64,000 nucleotides of DNA from Parvibaculum sedimenti (GTDB lineage Bacteria > Pseudomonadota > Alphaproteobacteria > Parvibaculales > Parvibaculaceae). The stretch covers positions 62,001 through 126,000 of the forward strand of contig NZ_WESC01000003.1 of the NCBI RefSeq assembly GCF_009184905.1. Reading direction: 5' to 3'. This document shows, piece by piece, positions 50,690 through 59,800 of this stretch (position 1 is the stretch's first letter; each line of letters begins with the position of its first letter). The translations under genes and the position numbers were made by a program. Under the pieces are notes generated by a model, which saw nothing but the letters and a program-made list of their open reading frames with translations, searched no databases and had not been told where the DNA came from.

Positions 50690-51350
50690 CTTCCGGAGCC
50701 GCGAGGCGATAGCCGAGGCCCCTCACCGTCTCGATCAGGTCCTTGCCGAGCTTGCGGCGCAGCCGCCCGACAAAGACCTCGATCGTGTTCGAATCGCGGT
50801 CGAAATCCTGATCGTAGAGATGCTCGACGAGCTCGGTCCGCGAGATGATCCGCCCTTGATGGTGGATAAGATATTCGACGAGCCGGTATTCAAGCGAGGT
50901 GAGTTTCACCGCCGTGCCACTGACAGTCACCCGAGAGGTCCGTGTATCGACGCGCAAGGGGCCACATTCGAGTTCGCTCGTCGCGTGACCGGTCGAGCGA
51001 CGCAATAGCGCCCGGATCCGCGCCAGCACCTCCTCCATGAAGAAGGGCTTGGCCACGTAGTCGTCGGCGCCCGCATCGAAGCCCGCCACCTTGTCGGACC
51101 AGCGGTCGCGCGCCGTCAGGATCAGAACCGGCATATTGCGGCCCGCCCGGCGCCATTTCTCGAGCACCGTCACGCCGTCCATGCCGGGAAGGCCGAGATC
51201 GAGCACCACTGCGTCATAGGGTTCAGTCTCGCCGAGGAAATGTCCTTCCTCGCCATCTGTCGCCTTATCGACGACATAGCCCGCTTCGGTGAGCGCACTC
51301 ACAAGCTGACGGTTCAGATCGGGGTCATCCTCGACAACGAGCAGCCGCAT
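50679..51350 (-). CDS. OmpR-family response regulator
   Basis: 223 residues. The receiver domain (MRLLVVEDDPDLNRQLVSAL) has Asp in VVLDLGLPGMDG, Thr in LILTARDRW and Lys in DDYVAKPFFMEE. A C-terminal winged helix (VKLTSLEYRLVEYLIHHQGR, NTIEVFVGRLRRKLG) binds DNA. It is translated between the PepSY gene (3 bp upstream) and the histidine kinase gene (overlap 11 bp), so the three are one operon. Sequence places it in the PhoP/QseB-like group of regulators. Confidence 0.95.
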   Translation of the reverse strand: MRLLVVEDDPDLNRQLVSALTEAGYVVDKATDGEEGHFLGETEPYDAVVLDLGLPGMDGVTVLEKWRRAGRNMPVLILTARDRWSDKVAGFDAGADDYVAKPFFMEEVLARIRALLRRSTGHATSELECGPLRVDTRTSRVTVSGTAVKLTSLEYRLVEYLIHHQGRIISRTELVEHLYDQDFDRDSNTIEVFVGRLRRKLGKDLIETVRGLGYRLAAPEDAA

Positions 51351-51353
51351 ACT

Positions 51354-51725
51354 TCAGCGCCCTCCCTGGCGATAATCGATTATGTCGCCGGTGGCGGCAT
51401 CCGCCGAAACAATGCCCACATTGCCGTCCGGCGTCATCAGCTTGATGAGATAGACCGGACGGCCGCCCGCGTCCACAAGCTGCGCGTCGAGAAGCTGCCC
51501 CGGATAGCGCTCATGAACCCTCCTCAGCACCTTGCCCAGCGGCTGGATACGGCCGGTGCGAACGCCCTCGCGAGCGTCGTTCTGGTCGGAGCGCATGTCG
51601 GTCCGCTCAATGGGCCGGCCAATCATGGAGCGCTCATGGCGCCAGGACGCGGCCGTCGCCTCCCCGCCCGGAAGGGCGAGGAAGGCGGCGAGCGCCAAGG
51701 CGATATATGTCTGCGTCCTCATCAT
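51354..51725 (-). CDS. PepSY-domain periplasmic protein
   Basis: 123 residues. A signal peptide (TYIALALAAFLALPGGEATA) is followed by one PepSY domain (LGKVLRRVHERYPGQLLDAQ, then YLIKLMTPDGNVGIVSADAA). PepSY proteins inhibit proteases or bind surfaces; many are controlled by the linked PhoP/Q-like system. It precedes the regulator gene by 3 bp, and may be the sensor's ligand or part of its feedback. Function is unproven. Confidence 0.88.
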   Translation of the reverse strand: MMRTQTYIALALAAFLALPGGEATAASWRHERSMIGRPIERTDMRSDQNDAREGVRTGRIQPLGKVLRRVHERYPGQLLDAQLVDAGGRPVYLIKLMTPDGNVGIVSADAATGDIIDYRQGGR

Positions 51726-51775
51726 GCCCCGGTTCTAGGTCCTTGAGACTGAACCCTCGATGAACGGGGCGCGCT

Positions 51776-52465
51776 TCAGAACCCGGAGAAGCTCGCCCAT
51801 TCCTCCATCGGTGCCCGCTCGGTCCGCAGCCCATTGATCGGCGCGGACTCGTCCATGTAGCCAAGCCCCATCCCGCAGAAGAGCATAAGCTCGGATGGCA
51901 TGTTGAGAAACTCGCCAATTGTCTTCGGCCAGATCGCCCAGGCCTCTTGCGGGCAGGTGTGGAGCCCGTGCTCCCGGGCCATCAGCATGACCGACTGCAC
52001 AAACATGCCGAGATCGGCCCATTGGTCGATGCCCATCTGCCTGTCGATGGCGAAGAAGAGCGCCGCAGGCGCATCGAAGAACTGGAAGTTCCGGGCAAAC
52101 TGCTGAAGGCGGCCCGCCTTGTTCTCCCGCGCGACACCGATCGTCGCATACATGTCCTCGCCGCATTTGAAGCGCCGCGCCTTATAGGGCTCCTTCAAAT
52201 CCTTCGGATAGATGTCGTATTCCGAGCCCTCACCGAACGGCGCCGTCTTCTGCTTCTCGGCGATCAAGCCGAGGAAATCCTTCAGCCGCTGATTTGCGAC
52301 GACATAGACATGCCATGGCTGCAGATTGCCGCCCGAAGGCGACCATTTCGCACCGTCCAGAATGGCGCGCACCGTCTCCTCCGGCACTGGCTTATCCAGA
52401 AAAGCGCGGCAGGAAATGCGCGTCTTCAGAGCTTCGAGTACGTCCACAGTTTTCTCCCATTTCAT
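51776..52465 (-). CDS. Nitroreductase-family protein
   Basis: 229 residues with the FMN nitroreductase fold. ALKTRISCRAFLDKPVPEET at the start and SGGNLQPWHVYVVANQRLKD follow the FMN-contact pattern; AWAIWPKTIGEFLNMPSELM and GMGLGYMDESAPIN complete it. It would reduce nitroaromatic or quinone-type compounds with NAD(P)H. The chosen ATG at 52465 lies only 3 bp from a palindromic repeat (52469-52553) whose outer end supplies GGGGTGA as the likely ribosome site. It is the last gene of a leftward block beginning with the SDR/dehydrogenase operon, but with its own spacing. Confidence 0.9.
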   Translation of the reverse strand: MKWEKTVDVLEALKTRISCRAFLDKPVPEETVRAILDGAKWSPSGGNLQPWHVYVVANQRLKDFLGLIAEKQKTAPFGEGSEYDIYPKDLKEPYKARRFKCGEDMYATIGVARENKAGRLQQFARNFQFFDAPAALFFAIDRQMGIDQWADLGMFVQSVMLMAREHGLHTCPQEAWAIWPKTIGEFLNMPSELMLFCGMGLGYMDESAPINGLRTERAPMEEWASFSGF

Positions 52466-52468
52466 TCG

Positions 52469-52553
52469 TGTCACCCCGGGCTCGTCCCGGGGTCCAGGGG
52501 CCGCTCGCTCCGAATATGTTGCCCCTGGATCCCGGCACAAGTCCGGGATGACA
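52469..52553. repeat. Palindromic intergenic repeat (Rhizobiales RPE-type)
   Basis: The outer arms are TGTCACCCCGGG and CCCGGGATGACA-type, followed by inner arms CCAGGGGC and GCCCCTGG. Together they form an almost perfect inverted repeat of about 85 bp. Elements reading GTCATCCCGG...CCGGGATGAC are common in alphaproteobacterial intergenic DNA. It is transcribed as part of the nitroreductase leader. Confidence 0.9.
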
Positions 52554-52583
52554 GCGGGTGGAGAGCGGCACCGCCTGTTCTTT

Positions 52584-53621
52584 TCACCGCGCCGTCACAT
52601 AGGGCCACAATCCATCTGCGCCCCGCGCAAATGTTTCGCGGCCGAGCCAGTCCGCCCACTCGGCGCCCGATCCGAACTCCGCCCGCCAGGACCAGAGCCG
52701 CCTCGTCGCGAAATGAAGCCCATGCTCATAGGTAAAGCCGATCGCGCCATGTACCTGATGCGCGATGGATGTCGCCGCGCTCGACGCATCGTCGGCGCGC
52801 ACCTTCGCCACGGCGATTTCGAACGCCGCCGCATCACCCGAACTGACCTTGTCGGCGCGCGCCGCGGCATGGGCTGCTGCAATGCCGACTGCCGCAGACT
52901 GCGTCGAGAGCACAGCGAGTTGCTGCTGGATGGCCTGGAACTTGCCGATGGGCTTTCCGAACTGCGTCCGCTCATTGGCATATTGCACCGAGGCCCGCGT
53001 GAGGTAGTCCAGTGCGCCTGCCATCTGGATGGAACGGATCAGCGCGCCGTAGAGCCTTACCGCGTTGCCCGGCAGCCCCGCCCAGGCCGTATCGACCACG
53101 ACATGATCGAAGCTCAGCGTGTCGCGCGGCTCCCGCGCTACATTCTGGTCCTTCTCGATCCGTGCATATTGAAGCGGCGCGAGCACAGTCTCGACGCCCC
53201 AGCCGCTTTCGACGACGGTGACGGCGTGGGTTGCATTCCGCCCCCAGGCCACAGACTTCGCAACGCCCGAAAGCCTTCCGCTCTCTAGCTTGAAATCGCC
53301 CTCCATCACGGTGACGACGCCTTCCGGCACCGCTATCCCCGCGCGGCCCAGAATGAAACCCGCGAGGATCGCTTCCGCCAGAGGCACCGGCGCCGAATGC
53401 TCGCCCGCCGCCTTCAACACCACATGTGCATCTTCCCAATTGGCGCCCGCGCCCTCTTGCGCCTCCGGCACCAGAATGCGCGTCATGCCGTTCTCGACCA
53501 GCGCATCCCAGAGTTCGGCAGGCCATTGGCCTTCTTCCGCCTGCTGGATGACTTCCTTGTTCACATGGTCGCCGAGAAGCTTCGCAATGCTGTCGGAGAG
53601 GATCGTCTGCAATTCGTTCAT
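52584..53621 (-). CDS. Acyl-CoA dehydrogenase-fold partner subunit (345 aa)
   Basis: A short acyl-CoA dehydrogenase-like protein. It retains ASVQYANERTQFGKPIGKFQA and HQVHGAIGFTYEHGLHFATR, the FAD-binding helical phrases. The middle domain is short and lacks the usual TEP..GSD loop, and it shows no catalytic Glu. Like the first pair at 4708-7080, it is next to a complete homologue, 11 bp upstream, that has a Glu at residue 248. The two probably form one heteromeric FadE-type enzyme. It is the third gene after the SDR. The substrate is unknown. Confidence 0.88.
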   Translation of the reverse strand: MNELQTILSDSIAKLLGDHVNKEVIQQAEEGQWPAELWDALVENGMTRILVPEAQEGAGANWEDAHVVLKAAGEHSAPVPLAEAILAGFILGRAGIAVPEGVVTVMEGDFKLESGRLSGVAKSVAWGRNATHAVTVVESGWGVETVLAPLQYARIEKDQNVAREPRDTLSFDHVVVDTAWAGLPGNAVRLYGALIRSIQMAGALDYLTRASVQYANERTQFGKPIGKFQAIQQQLAVLSTQSAAVGIAAAHAAARADKVSSGDAAAFEIAVAKVRADDASSAATSIAHQVHGAIGFTYEHGLHFATRRLWSWRAEFGSGAEWADWLGRETFARGADGLWPYVTAR

Positions 53622-53632
53622 GGCTCTCTACC

Positions 53633-54775
53633 TCAGCGAAGTCCGAGCCCGCGGGCGATGATGCCGCGCAGGATTTCGCGCGTCCCGCCGCGCAGCGAGA
53701 AGGAAGGTACAGTCTGCGTGAGGTAGCCGAGCACCTGCTCGAAATCATTGCCCGTGCCCACCGTCGGGGCGATACCGAGCAGCTCATGCGCCTTCACCGG
53801 CATATCCTGCTCGAAAACGGCGCCGAGATCCTTCACCACGGAGGCTTCCAGCGCCGGGTTTTCGCCCTTGTCGAGCATACCCGCGACCGAAAGCGACATT
53901 TGGCGCAGCGTCACGAGATGCGCGACAAGGCGTCCGATCTCGCGCGCGCCTTCCGTCCCGCCGCGCTTCTGCAGTTCACGGATCATTTCGATCATCAGCA
54001 GGAAGCTCGAAAGATAGCGCTCCGGCCCTGAACGCTCGAAGGCCAGCTCTGCGCCGACCTGTGCCCAGCCCGAACCTTCCGTTCCAACCAGCATGTTATC
54101 CGGCACGAAGGCGTCCTGAAACACGACCTCGTTGAAATGGGAATTTCCTGCGAGATCCTTGATCGGCCGGATGGTAATGCCATCCGTGTTCTTCAGATCG
54201 ACCAGAAACTGCGTCAGCCCCGTATGCTTGTCCGGGCTCGTGCGGAACAGCGCGATCATGTAATGCGCGTGATGCGCGCCCGAGGTCCAGAGTTTCGTGC
54301 CGTTGACCTTGTAGCCGCCCTCAACCTTCTCGGCCTTTGTGCGCGTCGCGGCGAGATCCGAGCCCGAGTCCGGCTCCGACATGCCGATGCAGAAATAGCA
54401 TTCGCCCCGCGCCACCTTCGGCAGAATGAGCTGGCGTTGCTCTTCGGTGCCGAAGTTCAGCAGCAGCGGACCCGACTGCCGGTCGCCGATCCAGTGCGCG
54501 CCCACCGGCGCACCGGCGGCGAGCATTTCCTCGAGCACCACATAGCGATCGAAGGCCGACCGCTCATGCCCGCCATATTGTTTCGGCCAGCGCATGCCGA
54601 TCCAGCCCTTCGCGCCCATCTTGCGGCTGAACTCGGGATCGGAACCCGACCACGTCTGCGCCCGCGTCACGGCGGGAATATGCTTGAGCTCGACGGCGAG
54701 GAAATCGCGCACTTCCTGGCGAAGCCCCTTGGTCTCCTCCGGCAGTTCGCAGAGATCGAAACGGAATGTCTGCAT
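53633..54775 (-). CDS. Acyl-CoA dehydrogenase, probable catalytic subunit (380 aa)
   Basis: A 380-residue acyl-CoA dehydrogenase. It has CIGMSEPDSGSDLAATRTKA (residues 129-148) and NGTKLWTSGAHHAHYM (158-173), and ends RGGTREILRGIIARGLGLR. The C-terminal catalytic-Glu site of medium-chain enzymes is Gly here, but Glu248 in GAELAFERSG is at the same residue number as in the protein at 4708-5937. So it is a FadE-type catalytic subunit by this pattern. It follows the SDR gene by 13 bp and precedes its partner by 11 bp. The operon would oxidise a CoA thioester and a secondary alcohol or ketone intermediate. Confidence 0.92.
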   Translation of the reverse strand: MQTFRFDLCELPEETKGLRQEVRDFLAVELKHIPAVTRAQTWSGSDPEFSRKMGAKGWIGMRWPKQYGGHERSAFDRYVVLEEMLAAGAPVGAHWIGDRQSGPLLLNFGTEEQRQLILPKVARGECYFCIGMSEPDSGSDLAATRTKAEKVEGGYKVNGTKLWTSGAHHAHYMIALFRTSPDKHTGLTQFLVDLKNTDGITIRPIKDLAGNSHFNEVVFQDAFVPDNMLVGTEGSGWAQVGAELAFERSGPERYLSSFLLMIEMIRELQKRGGTEGAREIGRLVAHLVTLRQMSLSVAGMLDKGENPALEASVVKDLGAVFEQDMPVKAHELLGIAPTVGTGNDFEQVLGYLTQTVPSFSLRGGTREILRGIIARGLGLR

Positions 54776-54788
54776 TCTTTCTGTTCTC

Positions 54789-55592
54789 TTATGTCACGAT
54801 CGCGGTGGTTCCACCGTCAATACGCAGATTGAGCGCCATCAAGGCGCTCGCGCGGGGGCTAGCGACAAAGGCCACGAGATCGGCGACTTCCGCCGTCGTC
54901 GTCACATGACCCGTCAGATTGTTCATGAATGCCTTGAGTACATGGGGCTCAACCTCTTCCCATGTCGTGCCCCAGCCCTTCTCGTAGCCTTGCGCGAGAA
55001 AGCGCTCTTCCACTTCCTTCGTCCGGATAAGGCCCGGGCTGACGATATTGACCGTGATGCCGGTACCCGCCAGTTCCTTCGCGAGGCTGACGGTCATGGT
55101 CGCAAGCGCGCCCTTCGCCGCATAGTAATGCGGCATCCGCGCGGCAGGCTCCGTCGAGCCGATTGTGCCAAGCATGATGACGCGGCCCCAATGCCGGTCC
55201 TTCATCGCCGGCACGCAAAGCCGCGTCATCCGCACCGCGGAGAGCACGTTCTTCTCGTAGGCGTCGATCCAGTCCGGTGTTTCCGAACGCGACCATGAGC
55301 CTGCCTCGGCCAAACCGTAATTGTTGATGAGAATGTCGACGGTCCCGACCGCCGCAACAGCCGCATCATAAGTGGCCTTCGCGCCCGCATCCGCCGTGAT
55401 GTCCCCGGCCACGGCAAAAGCCTCAAACCCGCCTGCGCGGATATCAGAGACAGCCGCAGCAGCATCGGCCTCGGCAAAGCCATGCACGACGACCCTTGCG
55501 CCTTCCGCGGCGAGACGTTCGGCGATAACCCGCCCCGTCCCCCGGTTTGCTCCGGTGACGAGCGCTGCCTTGCCTGCGAGTTGAAGATCCAT
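54789..55592 (-). CDS. Short-chain dehydrogenase/reductase
   Basis: A 267-residue classical SDR. The NAD(P) loop is TGANRGTG (residues 13-20). The NNAG motif appears as NNYG, and the catalytic Tyr/Lys are in YYAAKG, with Ser in the upstream TIGST strand. SPGLIRTKEVEERF is the substrate-loop region. It begins the three-gene catabolic operon. The ATG at 55592 has GGGGGAG ahead and is right before the cofactor strand; the upstream open frame is not SDR-like. The gene may act on a beta-hydroxyacyl-CoA or ring alcohol. Confidence 0.92.
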   Translation of the reverse strand: MDLQLAGKAALVTGANRGTGRVIAERLAAEGARVVVHGFAEADAAAAVSDIRAGGFEAFAVAGDITADAGAKATYDAAVAAVGTVDILINNYGLAEAGSWSRSETPDWIDAYEKNVLSAVRMTRLCVPAMKDRHWGRVIMLGTIGSTEPAARMPHYYAAKGALATMTVSLAKELAGTGITVNIVSPGLIRTKEVEERFLAQGYEKGWGTTWEEVEPHVLKAFMNNLTGHVTTTAEVADLVAFVASPRASALMALNLRIDGGTTAIVT

Positions 55593-55707
55593 ATGTCTCC
55601 CCCTGTGTCGCAGCTCAGGCTGCAACCTTGTTGGAAACCATATTTGGCGTGAAGAAGGCTGCGCGGCAAGCACCGATAGGGGCGTCGGTAGAAAGCGCCT
55701 TGAAAAA

Positions 55708-55920
55708 TCAGAATTCCGCTGCGGCAACCGGCGCGGGCTTCGACGATCCGAATATGTGAGGAAAGCTCTGGCCCGTATAAACGCCAGCCGCGAAAATAAG
55801 CGCGGCTGCGAGGGCGAATCCCAGGGCGCGAAGGAAAGAACGCCTCGGGCGGGCTTCAGAAAAGATCATCCGGCGCGAGGAAAACATCCTGCGCGATGAA
55901 AACAGGCGAGGCCGTGCCAT
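55708..55920 (-). CDS. Small membrane protein with a duplicated FSSRRM motif (70 aa)
   Basis: AAGGGG lies six bases before its ATG. The 70-residue product has a basic N-terminus containing LFSSRRMFSSRRMIF (a tandem duplication), one membrane helix (LGFALAAALIFAAGVYTG) and a short tail (QSFPHIFGSSKPAPVAAAEF). The N-terminus is strongly positive, so the tail is expected to be periplasmic. It lies between the SDR gene and the phage-like cluster, with no link to either shown. Function unknown. Confidence 0.7.
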   Translation of the reverse strand: MARPRLFSSRRMFSSRRMIFSEARPRRSFLRALGFALAAALIFAAGVYTGQSFPHIFGSSKPAPVAAAEF

Positions 55921-56099
55921 GAAACCCCTTCATCGGAACAGAGTGAGGCAAAGGACTTCACGCGGCTCCCCCGATCGCGCCCACCCCTTATAGGGGCTCA
56001 GACGCGGCTCGTCACCCCCGGAGCTTGCGACAGAGCGCGCCATTTGCCCCACGTCAACGGCCGGCATGTCCTGGCCGCCCGACGTAGGCCTCCGTCCTG

Positions 56100-56816
56100 T
56101 CACACACCCACCCCGGTCAACGTCAGGCAATGAATTGCGAGCCTCACTGCCCCGCCTGTGAAACTTCCCCCTACGGATGAAACGCGGATCGCTGTCGCCC
56201 CCCAATAAGTCACCGGCGTCCCCGAAGGTCCGATGACGGTGGACCCCGCCGAAATTCCGATTCCGTTTCCATAGCGCGTCGCATCCGCCGCGACTCCGAG
56301 GTTCCATGAGGTCGCTCCGCCGAGCGCGGTCAGAACCCGCCCTGTGATGCCAAGAACAATGGCCCTGTCCGGGATCGTGAACGACGTGTCGTTATAGGTC
56401 CCCGCCGTGATCGTGTGATCGCCCTCGATGATACTGAGCGTCGTCGCCGCGCCATGCGCGCTGACCATGCTCGCCCCCGAAGGCTCCGGCACCCAATGGC
56501 CCCCGGTCCAGTAAACGAACTCACCCGCGCTTTCATCGAAGGCGCGCCAGCCCATCTGCGGAGCAAAGAAGCTCCACATGCCATCGACAAAGGCGGCGAC
56601 CTCGCCTGCCGCCGCGCTCCACGCACCCGTGGGCGCTGCGGCAACGATATAGCGATCGCCCTCCACAGGTGTGGATGGCGGCGTATTCAACGCGCGCGAC
56701 GTCACCGAAAGCTGCACCAGCGCATCGAGCGCTCTCAGACCGTCATTCACCGTCACATGCTTCTGCGCTTGCGCCGCTTCGAGATAGGGAAGTTTCAGAT
56801 GCAAAGTCTCAGACAT
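56100..56816 (-). CDS. DUF2793 phage/GTA tail-fibre-like protein
   Basis: 238 residues. The N-terminal DUF2793 domain (SETLHLKLPYLEAAQAQKHV, then WSFFAPQMGWRAFDESAGEF) is followed by a beta-rich C-terminal part (GISAGSTVIGPSGTPVTYWG, AIRVSSVGGSFTGGAVRLAI). DUF2793 proteins lie near the tail genes of many alphaproteobacterial phages and GTAs; one in Rhodobacter capsulatus is a GTA fibre (family recall). It follows g15 with an 8-bp overlap, the last gene of the cluster. Confidence 0.85.
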   Translation of the reverse strand: MSETLHLKLPYLEAAQAQKHVTVNDGLRALDALVQLSVTSRALNTPPSTPVEGDRYIVAAAPTGAWSAAAGEVAAFVDGMWSFFAPQMGWRAFDESAGEFVYWTGGHWVPEPSGASMVSAHGAATTLSIIEGDHTITAGTYNDTSFTIPDRAIVLGITGRVLTALGGATSWNLGVAADATRYGNGIGISAGSTVIGPSGTPVTYWGATAIRVSSVGGSFTGGAVRLAIHCLTLTGVGV

Positions 56817-59800
56817 GAAGTGTCGCCTCTCTTGCCGTGCCGCGCCCGAACGCGCGGCTCACTTGCGCAACGCGCATGGAAAGCGTCGCGAATGTCACCG
56901 ATCCGAAATCCGCGATCTGCATCGCCGCCGTGTAGCTCGCGGCCGCGCTGGTCACCTCGAAGCTGCGTACAACGGCCCCGTCACTGAGAATGTCGAGCGC
57001 ATAGCGCTCCTCTTCCTCGCCAAGCGGCACATCCGTCCCCGCCCAGCCATCGCCACCGATGCGTGTGCGGCGGACCCAGCCGATCGCGATGTCGCCATCG
57101 ACATCCCGCGCCGCACGCAGATGCACCGGCGACAAGGGCCTGAGCCCCACGCCATCAAATGCCTGCACCGCCGTCGCATAGCTCGCATCGTCTATCGGCT
57201 TCGATGCGGGCCCCCAAGCCCATGTCCGCTCAAGCCCGCGCTCGCCGTCGCTCAAGCCAATCTCACTCACCGCCGCATCGATCAACACGAAGCGCGCACC
57301 CGCCGCCAGTGGCGACCGCATCGCGGCCTCCGTCCCCGCCTGCCCGCGCAACAGGCCCGAAAGCTCGTAAGTTCCGGCCGCGACCAGCGCCGCCTCCCGG
57401 AACTGGATCACCTCCCACTCACCCTCGGGCGCCTCAATCGCCGCGACATTCGCGCCGCCGAGCACCGCGCCTTCACTCGCCGAGGACAGTGCGCCCGAGA
57501 CGAGCGCGACGGTCAGCACTTGCGAGTAGTCCCAACGCGATGTGACGCCCGGCGCAAGCGCGCTCGTCGTTCGCCCGATGGTTGCCTCCCGGGAAATAGC
57601 GCGGTCAAGCGCGAAGCCCGCCCCGGCGTTCTTCCACAAGGCGACGCTGCCCGGCCAGGGATCGGCCGCCACCGCGATGCGCGGCGCATAGGGCGCCTCT
57701 TCGCCCGTCAGCAGCGGCAGATCGAGAAACACGGCGAGCGGCACGCCGTAGCTCGATGCTGCCGCTGCGGCTCTGGTGCGGCGCGGCGCCGCAAGCCGTC
57801 CGTAGAGGCTCGCCTCGCTCGCCACCGCCTCCGCATCGCGACGCTCCCCATCGGTCAGCGCCGTCAGCCGATACCGCGCCGTCCGCGCGGGCATCGCCAA
57901 TTCCACCACATCGCCCGGATCGAGCGCGAGAAGCGAAGGCGGCAGCTTCAGTGCCGCCGCCTCGCGCTCACTCCAGCTTTTCTGAAGCCATATCTCGGCG
58001 ACACCCTGCGCATCCTCCGCCGTCATCACCATCGGCAAGGATGCGGACGACACGCGCTGCGTCGAAACGCCAAGCCTTCGCGCCTCGACCGCCGCCTGCC
58101 GATATTCCATCCCGCCGTCGATGAAGGAGAGTTTGGCGGAAAGCGGCAACTCAGTTTCCTGCCCGCGCGTCAGCCTGTAGCCCGCCTCGGCGCTTGCTTC
58201 CTCGACCGCCAATCGTTCCGGCGTCAGAGTTGCGACCGCCTGCATCCCGTAATGCCGGAAGCGGATCGCGCCCTCACTCTCCGCCGCGTCGAAGAAGCGC
58301 GCGAGCATCAGCGGCTCCAGCACCTGTCGGGGCGACATGATGCGATCGATCACAAATCCTTCCACAACGCCCGCGAGGCCGCTGGCGTCGAAATCGGAAA
58401 AGCCCACTTCGCTCATGATCGCCGAGACGAGAGGCCCGAGCGGCACCGCGCCCAATCTGCCATTCAGCCAGTGCCCACGCTGCCAGTTCTCGCCATCCGC
58501 CCAAAGGTCCGTGCGCTCCGGAAAGACTGGAAAGGGCCGCGCATCCCATGTCCAGAAGAACATGTCCGCCGGATCGAGCATCCGCCCGCCATAGACTGAC
58601 GAAACGGGATTATGCGCGCCTGCCTCGCTCCAATAGCCCGTCTGCGCCTCGATAAAGCAGCGCTGGATAAAATCGTCGCGCGTCCCGGTCGAGAAATGCG
58701 GCACCGCGCTTTCGGACGATTTCGCGTCGACAAAGAGATTGGGCTCGTTCGTCCCCTTGTCGATCGCGGGGCAGCCGATCTCGGTGAACCAGAGCGGCTT
58801 TCCTTCCGGCACCCATGCCGTCGCCGCCGCGCTCTCGACACCGCCGGGACGGTCGTAATGCGCGTTCGCCCACCACGACCTGATGTCCTTCGCGCGATAT
58901 ACCCACGGCTTGCCGTAAGCGCCATCGGTAATCGGTGTCCGTATCTGCGCCGCTCGATCCGCGTCGCTCGCATAATACCAGTCGTAATTCTCGCCGCCCG
59001 CGATCCGCGACTTCAGATAATCGATATCGTAGATCGTATCCGCGACTTCGCGGTCGAGATGATTGCTCGTCTTGCGCCAATCTGTCAGCGGCGCATAGGC
59101 GTCGATGCCGACAAAATGAATATTTGCGTCCGCCCAGAGCGAATCGAGATGAAAGAAGCGGTCGCCCGTCCCGTCCGCCGGATCGTGCCCCGCATATTCC
59201 GACCAGTCCGCCGCATAGGAAATCTTCGTCGCACTTCCCAGAATGCCCGCCACATCGGCAGCCAACGCCCTCAACGCCGTCACCGCCGGATAGATCGAGG
59301 CATCACTCCGGATTTGCGTCAGCCCCTTCAACTCCGAACCGATGAGAAACGCGTCGACGCCGCCCGCCGCCGCGCAGAGATGCGCGTAATGCAGGATCAT
59401 GCGCCGATAGGACCATTCGTCCGGTCCGCTATAGCTCACCGCTTCGCCCGCAACGTGAAAATCGCTTGAGCCAGCGGTGCCAAAAAAGCTTGCCACCTGC
59501 ACCGCCGCTGCCGCCGTCTTGTCCACGCTGCCCGCCCGGCCTGCGGCAGGCGAGCAGGTGATACGCCCGCGCCAGGGATAGGTCGGCTGCGCCCCCGCCC
59601 CGCTCCATGGATCGGTCAGCGTATTGCCCTCGGGAATATCCATCATCACGAATGGATAGAAGACAGTGCGCAACCCGCGTGCCTTCATATCCTTGATCGC
59701 GCGAATGACGGCCCCATCGGAAGGCGTGCCGCCGAATGCGGACTTGCCGTCGACCTGGCTCAAGACCTCCGCCGCGCTCCGCGCAACGCCGCCCGCGCTC

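Noticed and set aside
52469-52553. Possible rho-independent terminator of the dehydrogenase operon
   Set aside because: The symmetry extends over about 85 bp with paired outer GTCA/TGAC ends and no T tract; it fits a dispersed repeat better.
55930-56307. 125-codon minus-strand frame after the DUF2793 gene
   Set aside because: Out of frame with DUF2793, Arg/Gly-rich, no ribosome site; the intergenic part holds only a weak CCCCTTATAGGGG hairpin.
56815-58599. 594-codon plus-strand frame opposite g15
   Set aside because: Shadow; Arg/His-rich text without structure, opposite an intact GTA gene.
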